Assembly (NCBI GenBank): GCA_030141605.1
Contig: JAQGDQ010000002.1
Span: 560,001-620,000 of the forward strand
Source of the DNA: Tubiluchus corallicola
Lineage: Eukaryota > Priapulida > Priapulimorpha > Priapulimorphida > Tubiluchidae
Length of the DNA stretch: 60,000 bases
Direction: 5' to 3'
Of this stretch, positions 24,601-35,720 are shown one piece after another. Every line of letters begins with the position of its first letter. Within the stretch, counting starts at the first letter, position 1. The translations under genes were made by a program, and so were the position numbers. The notes under the pieces are model-generated. The model was not told the DNA's origin. It saw only the letters and a program-made list of their open reading frames with translations, and did no database searches.

Positions 24601-27600
24601 TAAAAAAATAATTCAAATCATTTCTCTCATGTCAGTAGGTTAATTTTCACCAATGGTTGGATAAACCCTTGTTTTTTCATGAGAATTTTTATCATTTATT
24701 TAATGACTCTGCTTATTCGTTAGCAGGGAAGCTATTATTATCTATGGGAAAATAGCATTTTTATTAATATTAATGCAGTTCGTCAATGATCATACATCAG
24801 CCATATTTCTTTTCCGTTTAATACGAAGTAGACTCGGGTAATGTGTTTAGTTTAAAGGAAAAGTCAACCCAATTTCAGTTATACCCGAAGTTAAAGTTTG
24901 ATGTTCCTTTATATCCTTGTTGTTCTGAATGTTAATTGAATGATTAATTACTGACTCGGTCAATCTTGTATTGGTTTGGCATAAATATGCTTTTGTGTTA
25001 TTATGTGTTATTACTTGCGCATTTAAATGACTTTGTTATAATCATGTCTCTTATTAAAGAAGCATATATTCTTTGGGGGGAGCTCTGTCACGGTCGTGTT
25101 TAGCAGATTAAAACGAATAGCCATTTAACTGTAATAAAACGTTTACGTATAATTTGAAATGTATTGTATTGAACCTGTCATTAATAACTAATTAACCGAA
25201 TTTGGTAAACGTTATAAACTGGAGGCTCCACCTATTGGGAGTTCAACAAAGAAATACTACAGTTCAACTTTTTGGACCAAATTCTGGCTTCATGATCTCA
25301 TACCTATAGTACCACTGTGATTGGATGATTAACTGGGTCACGACAGGTATGACTTAAGAGGTGCAGATTATTCCACGAGGTTACCTAGATAGTGGTTTAA
25401 TGGCCGACTCAGCTAAAAGGCCAATTGATTTTGTCTTTGTCGGGGCGTTGGCCGACAAGACGTCACTTCGGATACTTTAATAATCAACTTCATGACTTGC
25501 AATAGCTACGTGAATTGAATTGTTCACACTACCAGTCATTATCTTGCGTAGACAGAACGTGAGCCATACGTCTGATATTTGGCAAATGACATTTTCCTGT
25601 GATGGGTATGCTTCCATGATGGTGGAGTTTTCAACCAAAACGGCACAAGAAGTAGACTCCTAATATATTCTGAAAGCCTGGTACCTGACTCATTAGGAGG
25701 AGACGTCGTCAGAAGAATCCTGGTGGTCTGTCATCGTCCGCTAATCTCATTAAGCCAGTCAAGCGAGTGGGACATTGATGCGGTCGCCGTTGTCGACAAG
25801 ACTGTTAGCAAAGTGACTCCAGCCACCCAAGTGTGTGAAACCCGGAACTTTACGGGAGACGTCCCGCTACGTGAAACGCTAGCAGACTGTTATTAAATGA
25901 GGGGTACCCCGCTGTTCTGGTGCAAGTTGTGAGTTCTTTTTGTTTATTGTTTTGAATTAATTAATTAATTATGCCAATTAAAATGTTAAACCTATGGCAA
26001 ACAGTTTGTTTATTTATACTTTGTTGTGTTCACTGTTCCCGTTCACACTGTATCACCATTGGCCCATTCTCTGTACTTTAGGACAGACCGACCCCTCCTG
26101 CGCTTGTAACTGCCTTAGAATTTAAACAATTATTGCTGCTCTTTAACATTTGGAGTCACCAACCCGTTCAGCAATCCATCTTGATTTAAGATGCCCGACC
26201 CAAGTTCGAGCCCCAGTTGGGCTAGCAAGGAATTTCGTGACCCGAATGTTACAGATGTCATAAACCAATTGTACAGTCTACACTATAGTATGCTGAAAAA
26301 GTTTTCAAGATAACAGTTTATAACAGTTATTGCAGTAAGTACTATACAACAGCATGTACTTTTGTTCTTTTGTGATGTTGATGCCAGCCAGCCAACTGCA
26401 ACGAAAGATACAAAAAAGTAAATTGCTGATGACTTATCTCAGACCTGCAATAACCATTCTGTGCAATGGTGTCTCTCCCTTCTCATTTCTCCGCTGCCAG
26501 CTTGGCTTTTTGCTCCTCAGCTTCTGATTGTAAATGGTCTCATTTTCAACTTCATCATCATCATCATCAGACGACAGTTCACGAGGATCAAATGGGCTAA
26601 GAGGCTGCGAGTCAGACTCCAGCTCATCATCGCTTTCAATCGCAGATCCATGCACTACTGTTAACGACTGCAGTTGCTCCTCTGCACTACCCTCCGCATC
26701 AGCATCACCTAAAAATAAGTTACACTAGTATCATGATCTGATTTCAATAATCTTTTTGTTTTTGCAGAGAAGCATTCTTCAAGATACCTCAGCGAAGAAA
26801 GATACCTCAGACTTGTCACTATGAATTAGTAAGTTTTATCTACTCCAAATAAAAAATTAATCATTAGGAAAGGTGGCTAAATGGAAATAGCTAACCAAGC
26901 ACATAAGTGTTATATTACAGTTAAAACAAAGTCTTCTATTGAAAATCGACACACCTCCAGCAAAATGTTCCACCTTTTTGCTTTAATGCTTAAATTTTCA
27001 AATGCAAGACATCACCCCAACCAATTGATTTCAACTGATAAAATAAGCAATTTCAAAAATTCAAATTGAGGTAACTGTTACAAGTGTCATATATATATTT
27101 AAATAATTACCATTTGCTGCATGAAGAACACTCAGACTTTTCAGCAGTTTGTATTGCAATTTGATATCCTGAGCTTCAACAGCAAGGCTTAAAGCTTTGC
27201 TGTATGCCTGGTAGACATCTTCATAACTACGATTATCTCTTTCCATGTATACTTACAAAAGAAAGAATACAGTATTAGAAAATCACATCAAACTGTTCTG
27301 CAAAACAAACTAAAAACCAAGAAAAACCTATACATTAGCGACACTCAATCAACAGAGTCAGTGTGACAGAAAAAAGGGCACTTAAAAACGAACGTTTTCT
27401 ATTGTGCAACATATCGAGTCATCGACCTGGCACGATCACCCTCGGGCACTGCACAAAAATTCTTTTTGTTTAAAATGTTTCAAAATTCATTTCACATTGA
27501 TACTAGTGTTATTCTTGTCCCCAGACAAGCTTAGGCAGGCCTATCTCCGTCTTGCCATTAGTCACACAAAATTAGCACATGCAAGTAAAATGTAAAATGT

Positions 27601-30600
27601 ATATTGCCAATACACCATTCAAAAACAAAAATACCTTGAGAAAAATACAAGAGTTAATAAAAGGAACCTGACAAAACTTAAACACCCAGAGTGCCTACAT
27701 AAATAGTTATATATAAATCAGAGGAACATTTTACTTCTAGTACACTGCTCATGAAAAATACCTGTACCTGCAATGTTCATCAAAGTTTTTGCCTGTTCAG
27801 TTAAATTGCTATGACGGTACTGTAGTTCCTTCTCAGACCAGGCAACGGCTTCTGGATATTGTTCCAAATCGGCACAAGTAACAGCTAAAGACACGTACCT
27901 TAAAATGACAAAAAATGCTATTTGCACATATTAACTTGAACTGACTTATAAATCTGGCTAGTAAGAATATAATTCTAAGTTGCTGTATGAGCTGACTTTT
28001 TATAAGTCATTCTGATTTGATCTTATGCCTCACTTTTAATTTACAAATTTGTTGAGTACTACCAAATTCTAAGGTCAGGTTACAATATAATATTTTAATG
28101 AAATGACAGCACTGGTAAGGTGCTGACATGATAAAACTAAAATCACCAGACAATAATAATCATCTGCAAAACACAGCATAATTTCTAACAATTTCTCCAT
28201 TCAATAATAGGAGTTCGTGTTACATTTACAACACACACTCAGTTCCTATCAAACAAGTAAGGGTCACTGTTTCACATTCTCAGTACACGCTGCAGTATAC
28301 TGTACAGTTCGATATCTATCAATTTAAGTCAACTTTGCAAGGCAAATGTCAATGTATGAAACATTTTTATCGCGGAATACCTTCAACTGAAACAAATCAA
28401 CTTATTTATTGCACTATCAGCACCATTCACTATTAACTGACCTATAATCTGTTATTCTAGTCTACCTTCTAGTAAATTTAATTGATTTGATTACTTACAA
28501 GGCAGCTACGATATCATTAGATTTTTTAGCTTCTATAGCATCATGTACTGCTTGTGTGTAGTATGGTAATGCCTGAGTATATAATCCTAGGGATGACAGT
28601 GTATCACCTATCTTCTCATTATGCTTACACTTTTCAGCATAATCAGTTACCTCAGTGTCACTGAGCTCATCCAGGCTTCTGCACAAGACACACGCAGCCT
28701 AATAAACCATGTATAAACAGTTTTCAAATTATTGATTTTACAGGTAAGATCTATCTTTTGAACTATCAAAAAAATCAAAAATCATTAAACAAAGAAAACA
28801 AAGCCTCGTGTCCTAAACAATTTCAGCAGTACTCTTCCTTCTTAGCAATTCACTACACTGCAGGAAGATCAATCCAGTACTAACCTAGTTTGGCCACAAA
28901 ATTAATAGAACTGTGCGTTACAATTACTGGGCTATTTTCAATTTGTTATTAACACATGCAAAATAATGCAGAATGACAATACCTTTAAATTCTTTTCTAT
29001 GCGCAATGTAACCTCTTCAGATGGAATTGAAAGTTTCCAGGCTCTGGTTAATGCTTGCTTTGCTGCCAAGTAATCACCGAGTAGAAAGAAAATATGTGAT
29101 TTAGTCAGAAGTGCGTCGGCCTGGCAATACTTATCTTTCAGCTTTAGAGCTGTTTTCAGGGCTTCCTGTACAGCTCGTTGAGCTGTAGTCAACTTGTTCT
29201 GACCTTTAAATATTTCTGGAAAAAGAAAATTAGATTAAACATAAATTAGATTAAACGTTTTTGTCAAAATGTAACTAGGAATGCTGCTGTAAAGATGTAA
29301 ACAGCGAAATTTAATCACGACAACAAAATAGACAACACTCTAATCACAAGGCTGATAAAAAACTCAAAATGCCAAAAAATATTGTCAAAAAATAAATCTT
29401 GATTCTAGCAATGATAATACTGTTCTGCCGACTCGGCTCAATATATTTTTTTACAACTGCCTCGCATTAAATTTTAGGAAACGTGCAAACAAAAACTGTC
29501 AACTTCAGATATGTTGCCAAATTCACTTTCCCACTCTGTTGAAATAAATAACACACTGCATTTTTGTGCTCACTTGTGCTGATAGCTTCACATTTACATA
29601 TTATCATTAAATATCTGCAGCCTACATAATGTCTATAACAACGTTTAGGTCTATTTATCAGGTCAAATTCTTACCTGCTAAATTAAAACGACAACGAAAC
29701 AAGTCCTCATTTAATTCATGTTTTTGGCATATGAATATGGCTTGACGTAACAGCTTTTCACATTGTTTCATTTCTCCTCGCTTTTCATACACTAACCCTA
29801 TGTAACAGCAGCTCAAATAAATAACCACCCATGCCATCTGGATAGACAATAATTAGAATAATAGCTACCGTATTTATCCTGCAAAGTTAGCCAGTAGGGT
29901 TTGACAATCTGAATTACATGATTTTGATTTAGAAGTAGCAGATTCCAAATATTTTTTACTCGTTTATATATCCAGCTGTATATAATACGGTTAAATATAC
30001 AGTTACATACACTGGAGTCATACGACAGGTACAATACTTACACCAGTACAATACTTGTCAATCAAAAAATCAAGGAAATGTTCATGTAAATAGGAAGTCG
30101 TATTTACTCAAAACTACGTCAGAGGCTGGAATGAAATGCAACAAGTGTTTCTTCAGCTTTAGCAACTTAGCAAAGTTGCTTTTAATGATGAAATTGATTG
30201 TTTGTGCTTCAGCTACTGATGGCTAGTTCACAAGAAAATGTACAAATTACGTGAAGTCAAGCATTCAAGCAAAAACCTGCTTTAATAATAATTATGCAAA
30301 TGGAAAAGTTTGTGCAGACAGCTGCAATATAATGACAGAAAAGTACAAAAGCATAATAACTTACCAAGATTTAAGTATAATCTAGCACGCATTTCCATGT
30401 ACAACGTCAGTTTTGTACAATTCTTTAGATTCTCGGCCACATCCAAAGCTTTGCGAAAAGCGTTTTCTGCTTGTCGTAGAGATGTCTCACTATTGCTGCC
30501 TTCTTCGTACTCAGCCTTTTTGAAAAATGTCCGACCTGCAGGATAAAAACAGTGAACATTTCGAAAATTTCAGAGAAAATAGAGGAAAAACAACTTTTCA

Positions 30601-33197
30601 TTGCATACAATAGGTAGAGTGTATTTTTAAATTATTACAAATTTAAAAAACCCATTTATCAGTTAAATGAAAATTTTATACACCAGAAAGAAGGGAGAGA
30701 GCCATGAAAATCCAGTCAACTTGTTATAAACGCATGAATGAGTTGCAGCATTGCAGATGTAATGAACATGTTCTTGATGTATCATATTACAGTCAAAGAA
30801 ACAGCTAAAAATTTCCATAAATGCACTGGGTCTAACAGCAGACTCATCAAATAAGAATGTTAAACTTGAAATTTTCTTCAATCGATTTAGTGTACTGAGA
30901 CATATTAATTCTATTTTAGAGGAATTTAGAAAAAAAATTTGGCACCATCCACTTCAAATATACAATGTTCTCATTTCTTTACTTTTTTAATAGGATACAA
31001 CCAGCATGCTAAAACATTTCTTTTTTAACTAAGCATCTAGTTTAATTTGGCGTAAGTTCCAATTTGGTCACAAACAGAAAAACTTGTGTCTTTAAAAATT
31101 CAAGTGGGATCAAACTAGCCCGACAGCTGTTTGTTTTTCTATGTGGCGTACAACAAATGTAACGTCTATCTGTAATATTTTTGTCATACATTAATGAAAT
31201 ATTTAAGAAGCAGTACAGACTCTAGAACAATAGTCTTAATTACCTATGGTAGCATAGGCTCTTTGTTTTTCCTGTTGGTTTGCACAGGCTTCCGAAAGTT
31301 CAAGGTGCTGCTGCTGGTGAGTCAGCGCTTCTTTAAATTCCTGCAGTTCTGAAAAGCACTCACCTACAAAAATAAATGTAGTAAATAAATGATTGTATAA
31401 AAATGCTCTCTGAACTATTTAAACTTCACAGCCAATTAGTTCTTAGTTGTTACAAGAAAATATCAGTTTCTATCATTTTCCATCAGAAAATAGAAAAATT
31501 GCAAAAGCATTACTATGGAAACTTCGTCAAGTTTTGATAAAAATATTACAAAGATTACAAAATTATTATTACGCAAAATTTATTTCAAGCTTTTACCTAA
31601 TTTGCAGACAAAAAGAAAATAGAAAGCTCAACCAGTCTAGGAACTAGGAAATACAAATGTTTTAATTAAAATTTTGGTTTACCACTTCACAGAGGAACAG
31701 AAAAGTTTTTCTTTGTTTAGAAAGAGTAAGGTAACAGGTTATAGAAAATGAGAAATTACATTCGCTGAGTCACTATAATGAAATGTGAATACAAAGAAGA
31801 AAATACTGACAGAGTGGGAGTTGCTGTGGTAGTCATAACCACCATAAAAGTTATGCATAATCCCTGTTGTACAATTTATATATTATTTTTTGTGCAGTCT
31901 ATTCTTCTTTTTTTTGTGATGTGCATGAAAACAGAAGATACATTCACTGAAAGTGGATGAAAAGTGGATACCATTAATGAAAGTAGTGTAGTGTTAATCA
32001 AATGTTAGTATGTTATAAGTTTGGAATACAAAAAATACAACTAGCCACACCTAGAAATTTTGCTCAAACTAGTCCTAAGGCTAATTTACATAAGCAGGTT
32101 TCCAAAAATATAAAAATACGTCAAATTAATTAACATAAATTATCTTTTCTATACCTATTCTCCTGTGAGCAATAGCTTGTCCTATACAATCATTTAGTTG
32201 TTCACATGCTGCAAGTTCTTGCTGATGCTCTGCTAATGCCTTTCTATGCTTTCCTTGACGTGATAGAATTTCACCTATACTGTTGCAACAATCTGCAACC
32301 TAAAAGAAGATACATACATGAATAAATTTATAATAGCACATGTTATCACAATATAAGTTTAGATACTGAGCATCTAATTCAAATTAAATCCATAAAGGAC
32401 TAAATAAACATTGCCTTATTGAATGTGTCAAGGTACAGAAAGGCAGTCAGGCAAACTGCCATACTGGCTGCAATGATGAACAGCAAGCAGCAAACATACA
32501 CAATTGGAGACACACTATCATAAGATCTTAGCTCCTTAAAGCATTAAAAAGAATTAATAAGCAAAAGTACACTATTCGCTTTGACAATATTACTTAAAAT
32601 ATTAACTTGATGAAACAAAAACGGTTAAAAAATTAAGCAAATGCTTAATATAAAAAAATAGAGATTAAGTAATGATTATGCTCACTTCTACAAAAAAAGG
32701 AATTTCTGAAAAATCAAAAGTGCATAGTACTTCTTTATTAGTTCTCACATTAATATCTTAAATAATAAATAAATTTCCTTACAGACCAGTTTTTTCACAA
32801 ATCAAAATTAATAGTAGGCTCCATACAAATGATAGCCATTAAACATTTATGACACAGTTTCGTTGTCATTAAGTACAGACATTTGATACTAGCAACACCC
32901 TAAGTTTTAATCTTCTCAAAAATATTTCACATTTTTTGCATTTTTCTTTTTAATCAAGCACAACTGAAACATCGCACCAAACTTTGACACTTGTATATTT
33001 AATGTTTTACTTAAAAATTGTGGTAATTGAAAACCAGCAGTGTTCAAAAAATTGCAAGTTTCGTATGCAACTATACAAATTAGAGGCGGCAGCCCATTAA
33101 TAATTGTGAACATTATTACCTCTTTGGTTTTTCCCTTTTTTATAGCTACTGCTTTTGTTGTTTGTAGCTCTTTAAGCAGTCGTGTATCGTCAGCCAT
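12669..33197 (-). CDS. TONSL: Tonsoku-like DNA repair protein TONSL, 15 coding exons, intron 10 interrupted by an LTR retrotransposon
   Basis: Exons: 33197-33120, 32299-32155, 31363-31244, 30535-30365, 29797-29675, 29215-28983, 28698-28499, 27898-27768, 27251-27111, 26708-26445, 17583-17357, 16550-16379, 15858-14941, 14702-14507, 13761-12669. All phases fit; 1403 aa (human 1378). Residues 1-450 are TPR-like ([32 protein letters not shown]). Exon 10 is acidic (DDDDDEVE) and ends [13 protein letters not shown], opening the ankyrin domain. Exon 11 has [16 protein letters not shown] and GLTPLHDA, keeping D, W, E and N used by the human ankyrin domain to read unmethylated H4K20. Exon 13 is long and polar and ends with the start of the ubiquitin-like domain ([17 protein letters not shown]). 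Exon 15 is leucine-rich repeats. TONSL pairs with MMS22L at stalled forks for homologous recombination. The retroelement is antisense, so splicing is probably kept. Confidence 0.96.
17739..17743. repeat. Target-site duplication GATGT, left copy (right copy 26254-26258)
   Basis: The same five bases directly abut the outer ends of both LTRs. Five bases is a usual duplication length for Ty3/Gypsy integration. Confidence 0.9.
17744..18918 (+). repeat. 5' long terminal repeat (1175 bp)
   Basis: It matches 25086-26253 along its length. Compared by eye there are roughly 30 or more substitutions and a few small indels, all before 18561; the last 358 bases are identical. It begins TG and ends CA. It should hold the element promoter; a TATAAAC lies near its left part, but I cannot place the start site. 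Confidence 0.95.
18920..18931 (+). promoter_or_regulatory. Primer-binding site, probably for tRNA-Leu
   Basis: TGGTGTCAGACG begins two bases after the 5' LTR. TGGTGTCAGA is complementary to a tRNA 3' end of the TCTGACACCA type, common among leucine tRNAs. The tRNA identity is an inference. The leader from here to 19634 holds no other feature I can support. Confidence 0.65.
19635..24560 (+). CDS. Gag-Pol polyprotein of Gmr1-like retrotransposon (1641 aa)
   Basis: The first ATG of the frame is at 19635; the open frame extends eight codons upstream to a TTG. In order: a SAP-like helical segment (residues 8-45), a charged coiled coil (about 170-205), capsid (about 222-395) whose later half resembles the SCAN domain ([19 protein letters not shown]), a CCHC knuckle (440-453, [14 protein letters not shown]), an aspartic protease (DTGAS at 515), integrase with an HHCC finger (H751, H758, C788, C791), catalytic D821, D880 and E916 (35 residues between the last two) and a GPF motif near 1057, an acidic linker, reverse transcriptase (YIDD at 1373) and RNase H (DAS at 1524, ending ADALSRL). 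There is no stop or frameshift, so Gag and Pol would be made as one chain. Confidence 0.93.
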   Translation: MYEKRYKLSQLVSLSKKQLQDIVAEHLLLVDPRTTRAKLITTIFKAAGLPEEGAETRADLENPEGGEMKDPLDQLDRMSEEGSLSDNDMELPLPATVALSEREDTSVKRKPLHFDTTGVRTIAAEKPLLDPVSVPTHVNSVPLPTPRRRKTASINLEALSTTDKKTTQALLEIRRLELEAEVSIKKMEHEQQMAQVELRRQELRSSPAQNISFSNPNTSTLDSAADKIRHFKVRTYEESKDDIQKYLDWFESCAVANDIPKTSWAACLGPALTGRAADAFQQLPADSLRNYDALRKALLGAYILSPDMYLERFRSISKLKNESYTQLGRRLDSSLRDYHKALGVSTYEGVCQIDAIEQVLSLMPNDLAAWLRRKTLLKLEELTECADRYVAANLVTPHERSTLVSRRYNRSAQSSQRSKENKGGVSGGGGNTMKSTRIQCYRCGRAGHKRNECRANLNTEASLKAAGSTSAGKQLFGEVDSDDLANNQWRHVPGQTEPVCFKALINGLHADCVRDTGASVSMVNSRFVRPDQYLDKSPQQLTCICGDQSTCFPAEIEIEGPGFSGILTVSVSSKLPTDFLLGNNYLSVLKPLPKPRRANTEGHVPSNTNTYPTEVRDNAGARVQMTESAYVVTRSQAAKQEADARRDSQQHQYAFNRAESGQTDLHQSTKVHDQLLKVSAKELGQEQEEDVSIRNLTDNAGTSEAAYKKGSGYFLRDGILFYLCRERKGQSPRELLVLPKPRRKTVLALAHGSRLAGHLGINKTTQRILQEFIWPHLKRSVRNYCRSCDTCQRTARVRQADRAPLKPLSIADTAFRTIGMDIIGPLDRTPSGNRYALVLVDHSTRYPDCYPLPNIETITVLDALLKFCCRYGIPRQIITDCGTQFTSELTQELERQLGVKGIFASPYSPSTCGLVERYNATLKASILRLQQDNPSLPWDQAVDFVLFAYREVPQESTNYSPNELVFGYPIRGPLAMLKERWGCSKPPNLEDIDEYVARVINTIETTTEDAHQSLREAKLAQKRWYDRISKERGFEIGDRVLIRNMCKGKKMSPGWRGPFPVVDKLSDWNYKVCIGSKGKRRDVRVYHVNKLKHYIDRQENLVLWAMCTSSEVPDLERDYTDEVSITEGEVFWAGSEEEVEELQTEPAIGQGVVQSSGLPEYTFLPTAQATQSVDDLELSSNLSSQANTQLRTVFHKFPEMFTDLPGRTMVVRHHINLFDKTPVRQHPYRIPQARNEVVRQELQQMLDLGVIRRSESEYASPMLLVPKPHDEWRPCVDYRQLNARTIFCPYVMPRPDDIVDDLHNAVWISTIDLAKAYWQIELTPESIPLTAFVTSFGKFEFLVMPFGLMNAASSAQSLMDRILETVSNSSRGYIDDVLIKSSNWADHLRHVEDTLTCIRKAGLTAKPRKCHFALQEANFLGYVIGKNRLWPQPQKLEQIHNCARPQTKSQVRRFLGMVGFYRRFIAQFSTIAAPLFALTEKHASIQVQWSDACEKSFLQLRNALTSKSVLHSPDFFKPFILTSDASFVGIGGVLSQDREDGLGEVPITFVSRKLTTTETRYSVVEVELLSVVYCVQKLFSYYLEGRNFTLRTDQRSLLALDKMRRNNRRLCHWALILSEFAFTVDHVAGSQNLVADALSRL
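24561..25073 (+). other. 3' untranslated part of the retrotransposon
   Basis: About 510 AT-rich bases between the Pol stop and the polypurine tract. No env-like frame and no known domain is present. Confidence 0.8.
25075..25082 (+). promoter_or_regulatory. Polypurine tract (plus-strand primer)
   Basis: GGGGGGAG lies three bases before the 3' LTR, the expected place for the plus-strand primer of reverse transcription. Confidence 0.8.
25086..26253 (+). repeat. 3' long terminal repeat (1168 bp)
   Basis: The partner of 17744-18918, with TGTCACGG and ATGTTACA ends, followed at once by the GATGT duplication. Positions 25896-26253 appear identical to 18561-18918. Confidence 0.95.
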
Positions 33198-34600
33198 TTC
33201 CTGAAACAACAAATTATAACAATTAAAGTTGTTAATGGAAAAATAAATTTCTTCTAAGAATGTAGACCAGCAGCATTCTGGCATTCGCCACTGGAATACG
33301 GTCAATCGGTCATGGTACTTGGTATGGTTTTTAACTTTGAAGGTAAGTACTACCACTGTAGATGACAACTACTTTGCAAGACTATCACAAAATGCTAATT
33401 GATATGTCTTACATAAGTGATGTATAAGGCTCTAAAGTCATAACTCAAACTCTGGTGTAATCTCCATCAGCACCTGTGAGGACCTATTCATAGAGTCTAG
33501 AAAAAATGTTTGTTTCCGCATGCGCACCGACTATCATTTTACGTGGGACTCATTTTTTAAAATTTATAAAAATGAAATTTTTTATTTGCCTGCCAAGTTC
33601 CGATTGTTGACCAGCTTCATGTGTTGGTAAACGCAAACTTGCAAATTGATACCCCAGTAGCTATCAGACATGGCTACAGCTATCAGTCACCATTGCAGGC
33701 TGGGCAGTGTGACTTTTTAACAAAACACTCTGATAGGGTATGTTAATACAATCACAATAAAGTAGTCTGTAAAGTCCAGACGTGAGTCGTTATTTGGGCC
33801 AATCGTGTCAAAAAGAAAACGAACTGTTTTGCCTATTCATCAATATTTAATCAGAAATTTTGATTTTGTATATAAAATCAAAAAGAAGGCTCCGAAAAAA
33901 TGTGAGTCAGTCAGCATTCAAATGTTGTGGTTTCAAGCCACAGTTAAAGTAAATGTAAAAAAAGTGAGTTTAAGACTCTGTACTGCCAGGCAGCATACAA
34001 TCTGACAGACACAGTTTCTTAACTAACACCTTTCAAATGACCAACAAACAGAACTTGTTGAGATCAGGGACGTAAGATACAGATTCAACTATGTTAATTC
34101 ATCAGTCTAGTACAGTTAAGTTAAGCTAATGCAAATTCACTTTGCAAGTCAGTACTTACAATAAAAACCTGTAGTAAAAGTAAATAAAGAAAAAAAATAA
34201 AATAATTAAACAATAAAGTTTTATAATATTGAGAACTTACTATACTGTAATGGCAGTGTAGCAAAGGTGCACTAAGGTTTAACATACAGTAAATTTGAAT
34301 AATTTGGTGACAAATGGTGGTGTTGATGGCCGAGGTGCTACAATTACATGTTTATTTATCTCATATTAATTAGATAGAAATAAATTGTTATTTTTAACAA
34401 AAATTCGATATTTAAATAAATTATTTGTGTGAAAAACTGGTGAACTCATCAAAATAAGATGTGGTAATCAGGTAGATTCATACCGACATACTTATATGAC
34501 AAAAAATAAAATAAGATAAAATCCATATCTACCCAGGCCTAGAGCTGTCTGTAATATGCATCAGTGCAAACTTCAATGCTATCAGTGCAACAAAGACTGC
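33198..34600. other. Upstream flank of TONSL, no gene found
   Basis: A 3' splice acceptor (TTGTTTCAG) sits three bases before the TONSL ATG on the minus strand, so an untranslated first exon probably lies further right, but I could not place it. No coding frame here has homology I recognise. Confidence 0.5.
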
Positions 34601-34720
34601 TTTAAATATTCATTTGCACCACATTCAGTCATCCAGTGGAATAATCTACCTTCACATATTGTGCAAATCTCAGACACCACAAAGTTTAAAGCGGCAAGCA
34701 TAATTACAAGTGTGACTTGA
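34601..34720 (+). pseudogene. Remnant of the C-terminal end of a non-LTR retrotransposon reverse transcriptase
   Basis: Forty codons ending in a stop read FAPHSVIQWNNLPSHIV followed by SDTTKFKAAS. This is the familiar terminal motif of CR1/Jockey-type polymerases (aromatic-P-R-S-x-x-x-W-N-x-L-P, then a serine- and FK-containing segment). Nothing of the catalytic domain remains upstream. It is a dead 3' fragment, not clearly from the same copy as 38697-39828. Confidence 0.75.
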
Positions 34721-34779
34721 TATTGGACAGTAATCGTATAAATTTTGAAGTTACGTTATTATCACACCCTCAATAACTA

Positions 34780-35720
34780 CAGTAGGCACTGCTTACTAGA
34801 CTCACTTTGGGACTGAAGTATTTTGACCCAAATTAACCGACTGAACCTATTAACCGATAAGTGTAGTATTACTGGTATAGAAGTATGTGTCTGCACTGCA
34901 AAGGTTTTAAATGAATTTTAGAAATGCCTAAATGCCTTTGTGAAGTTAAAAATTAGAAAAAATACTTTAAAATATTAATTTATATAAGCGAATTAGCAAT
35001 AAATTAAAAAGTATATTTTTCTAAATCACGCAAGTCTGTTTATTCACAAAAATAATGGAAATGTGTCCAAGGTTGGATGCTTCATTTTTTGTGACAAGTT
35101 GGGTCAGAAAGTTTTCATAATGATAAAAACGTTTAAAACTGTTGTTGTATCATACGCAAATACGTGCTTGAACTGCTGGTGGAGACCATATTTCTCCGCA
35201 GGAGGCTTAGCCTGTAAGCTCCCGCTTGCCATCCTGACACACTTATTGTACTATACCTGCATCCCTGGCATAACAGCAATGGCAAACTAATTAAACTTTC
35301 TGTGAAAGATAGTCAGAGCTTCTAAAACAAACTACTAGGCAAGTGATTAAATGTTTAGCTTCCAGGAATTCTTGGGTAGCGAGATCAATGGACGGGCGGG
35401 TGGATGGGCGGGTCAAAGTAAACCATTAGGCTAGCAAATTAGCATATGCTAAATGTTCCTGCTAATAAACAAAACGGTACTTAACATGATTGTTTCTATG
35501 TATATTATAGGACAAAAGTGAACTAAGATGAAGTCTTAAAACCTTATTAGTTGCACGAAAGTGTCTTATTAAAGCTTATGAGTCAAATATGCGGAGTTAT
35601 TTGAGTCAATTACCGACAGTTTTTATGTACATTTGAATAGAAGCGGCCCGTACCAGGCGTTTTTGAGTCAATTAACCGATTGAGTCTACTAACCATGAGT
35701 CTGTTAAGCGGCGCCCACTG
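34780..35720. mobile_element. 941-bp pogo/Tigger-like element, copy A
   Basis: The ends are inverted repeats: CAGTAGGCACTGCTTACTAG on the left and, reverse-complemented on the right, CAGTGGGCGCCGCTTAACAG. TA flanks both sides (34778-34779, 35721-35722). It is homologous along its length to 48972-49934 in the same orientation. Open frames inside are short and unlike any transposase I can recognise. Superfamily is inferred from the CAGT ends and TA target. A G-rich minisatellite-like patch lies near 35390-35415. Confidence 0.8.

Larger units (their letters stand above)
17744..26253 (+). mobile_element. Full-length Gmr1-like Ty3/Gypsy LTR retrotransposon (8510 bp)
   Basis: A complete element: 5' LTR 17744-18918, primer site 18920-18931, one gag-pol frame 19635-24560, polypurine tract 25075-25082, 3' LTR 25086-26253. 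The LTRs start TGTCACGG and end ATGTTACA. The target duplication GATGT is perfect (17739-17743 and 26254-26258). Domain order is Gag, protease, integrase, reverse transcriptase, RNase H. Integrase before reverse transcriptase, with Ty3-type enzyme motifs, marks the Gmr1-like group described by Goodwin and Poulter. It lies in TONSL intron 10, opposite to transcription; without it that intron would be about 350 bases. No env gene is seen. The intact frame and duplication suggest a fairly recent insertion. Confidence 0.93.

Noticed and set aside
35063-35290. 75-residue plus-strand frame inside Tigger-like copy A
   Set aside because: It is not preserved in copy B and has no transposase motif.
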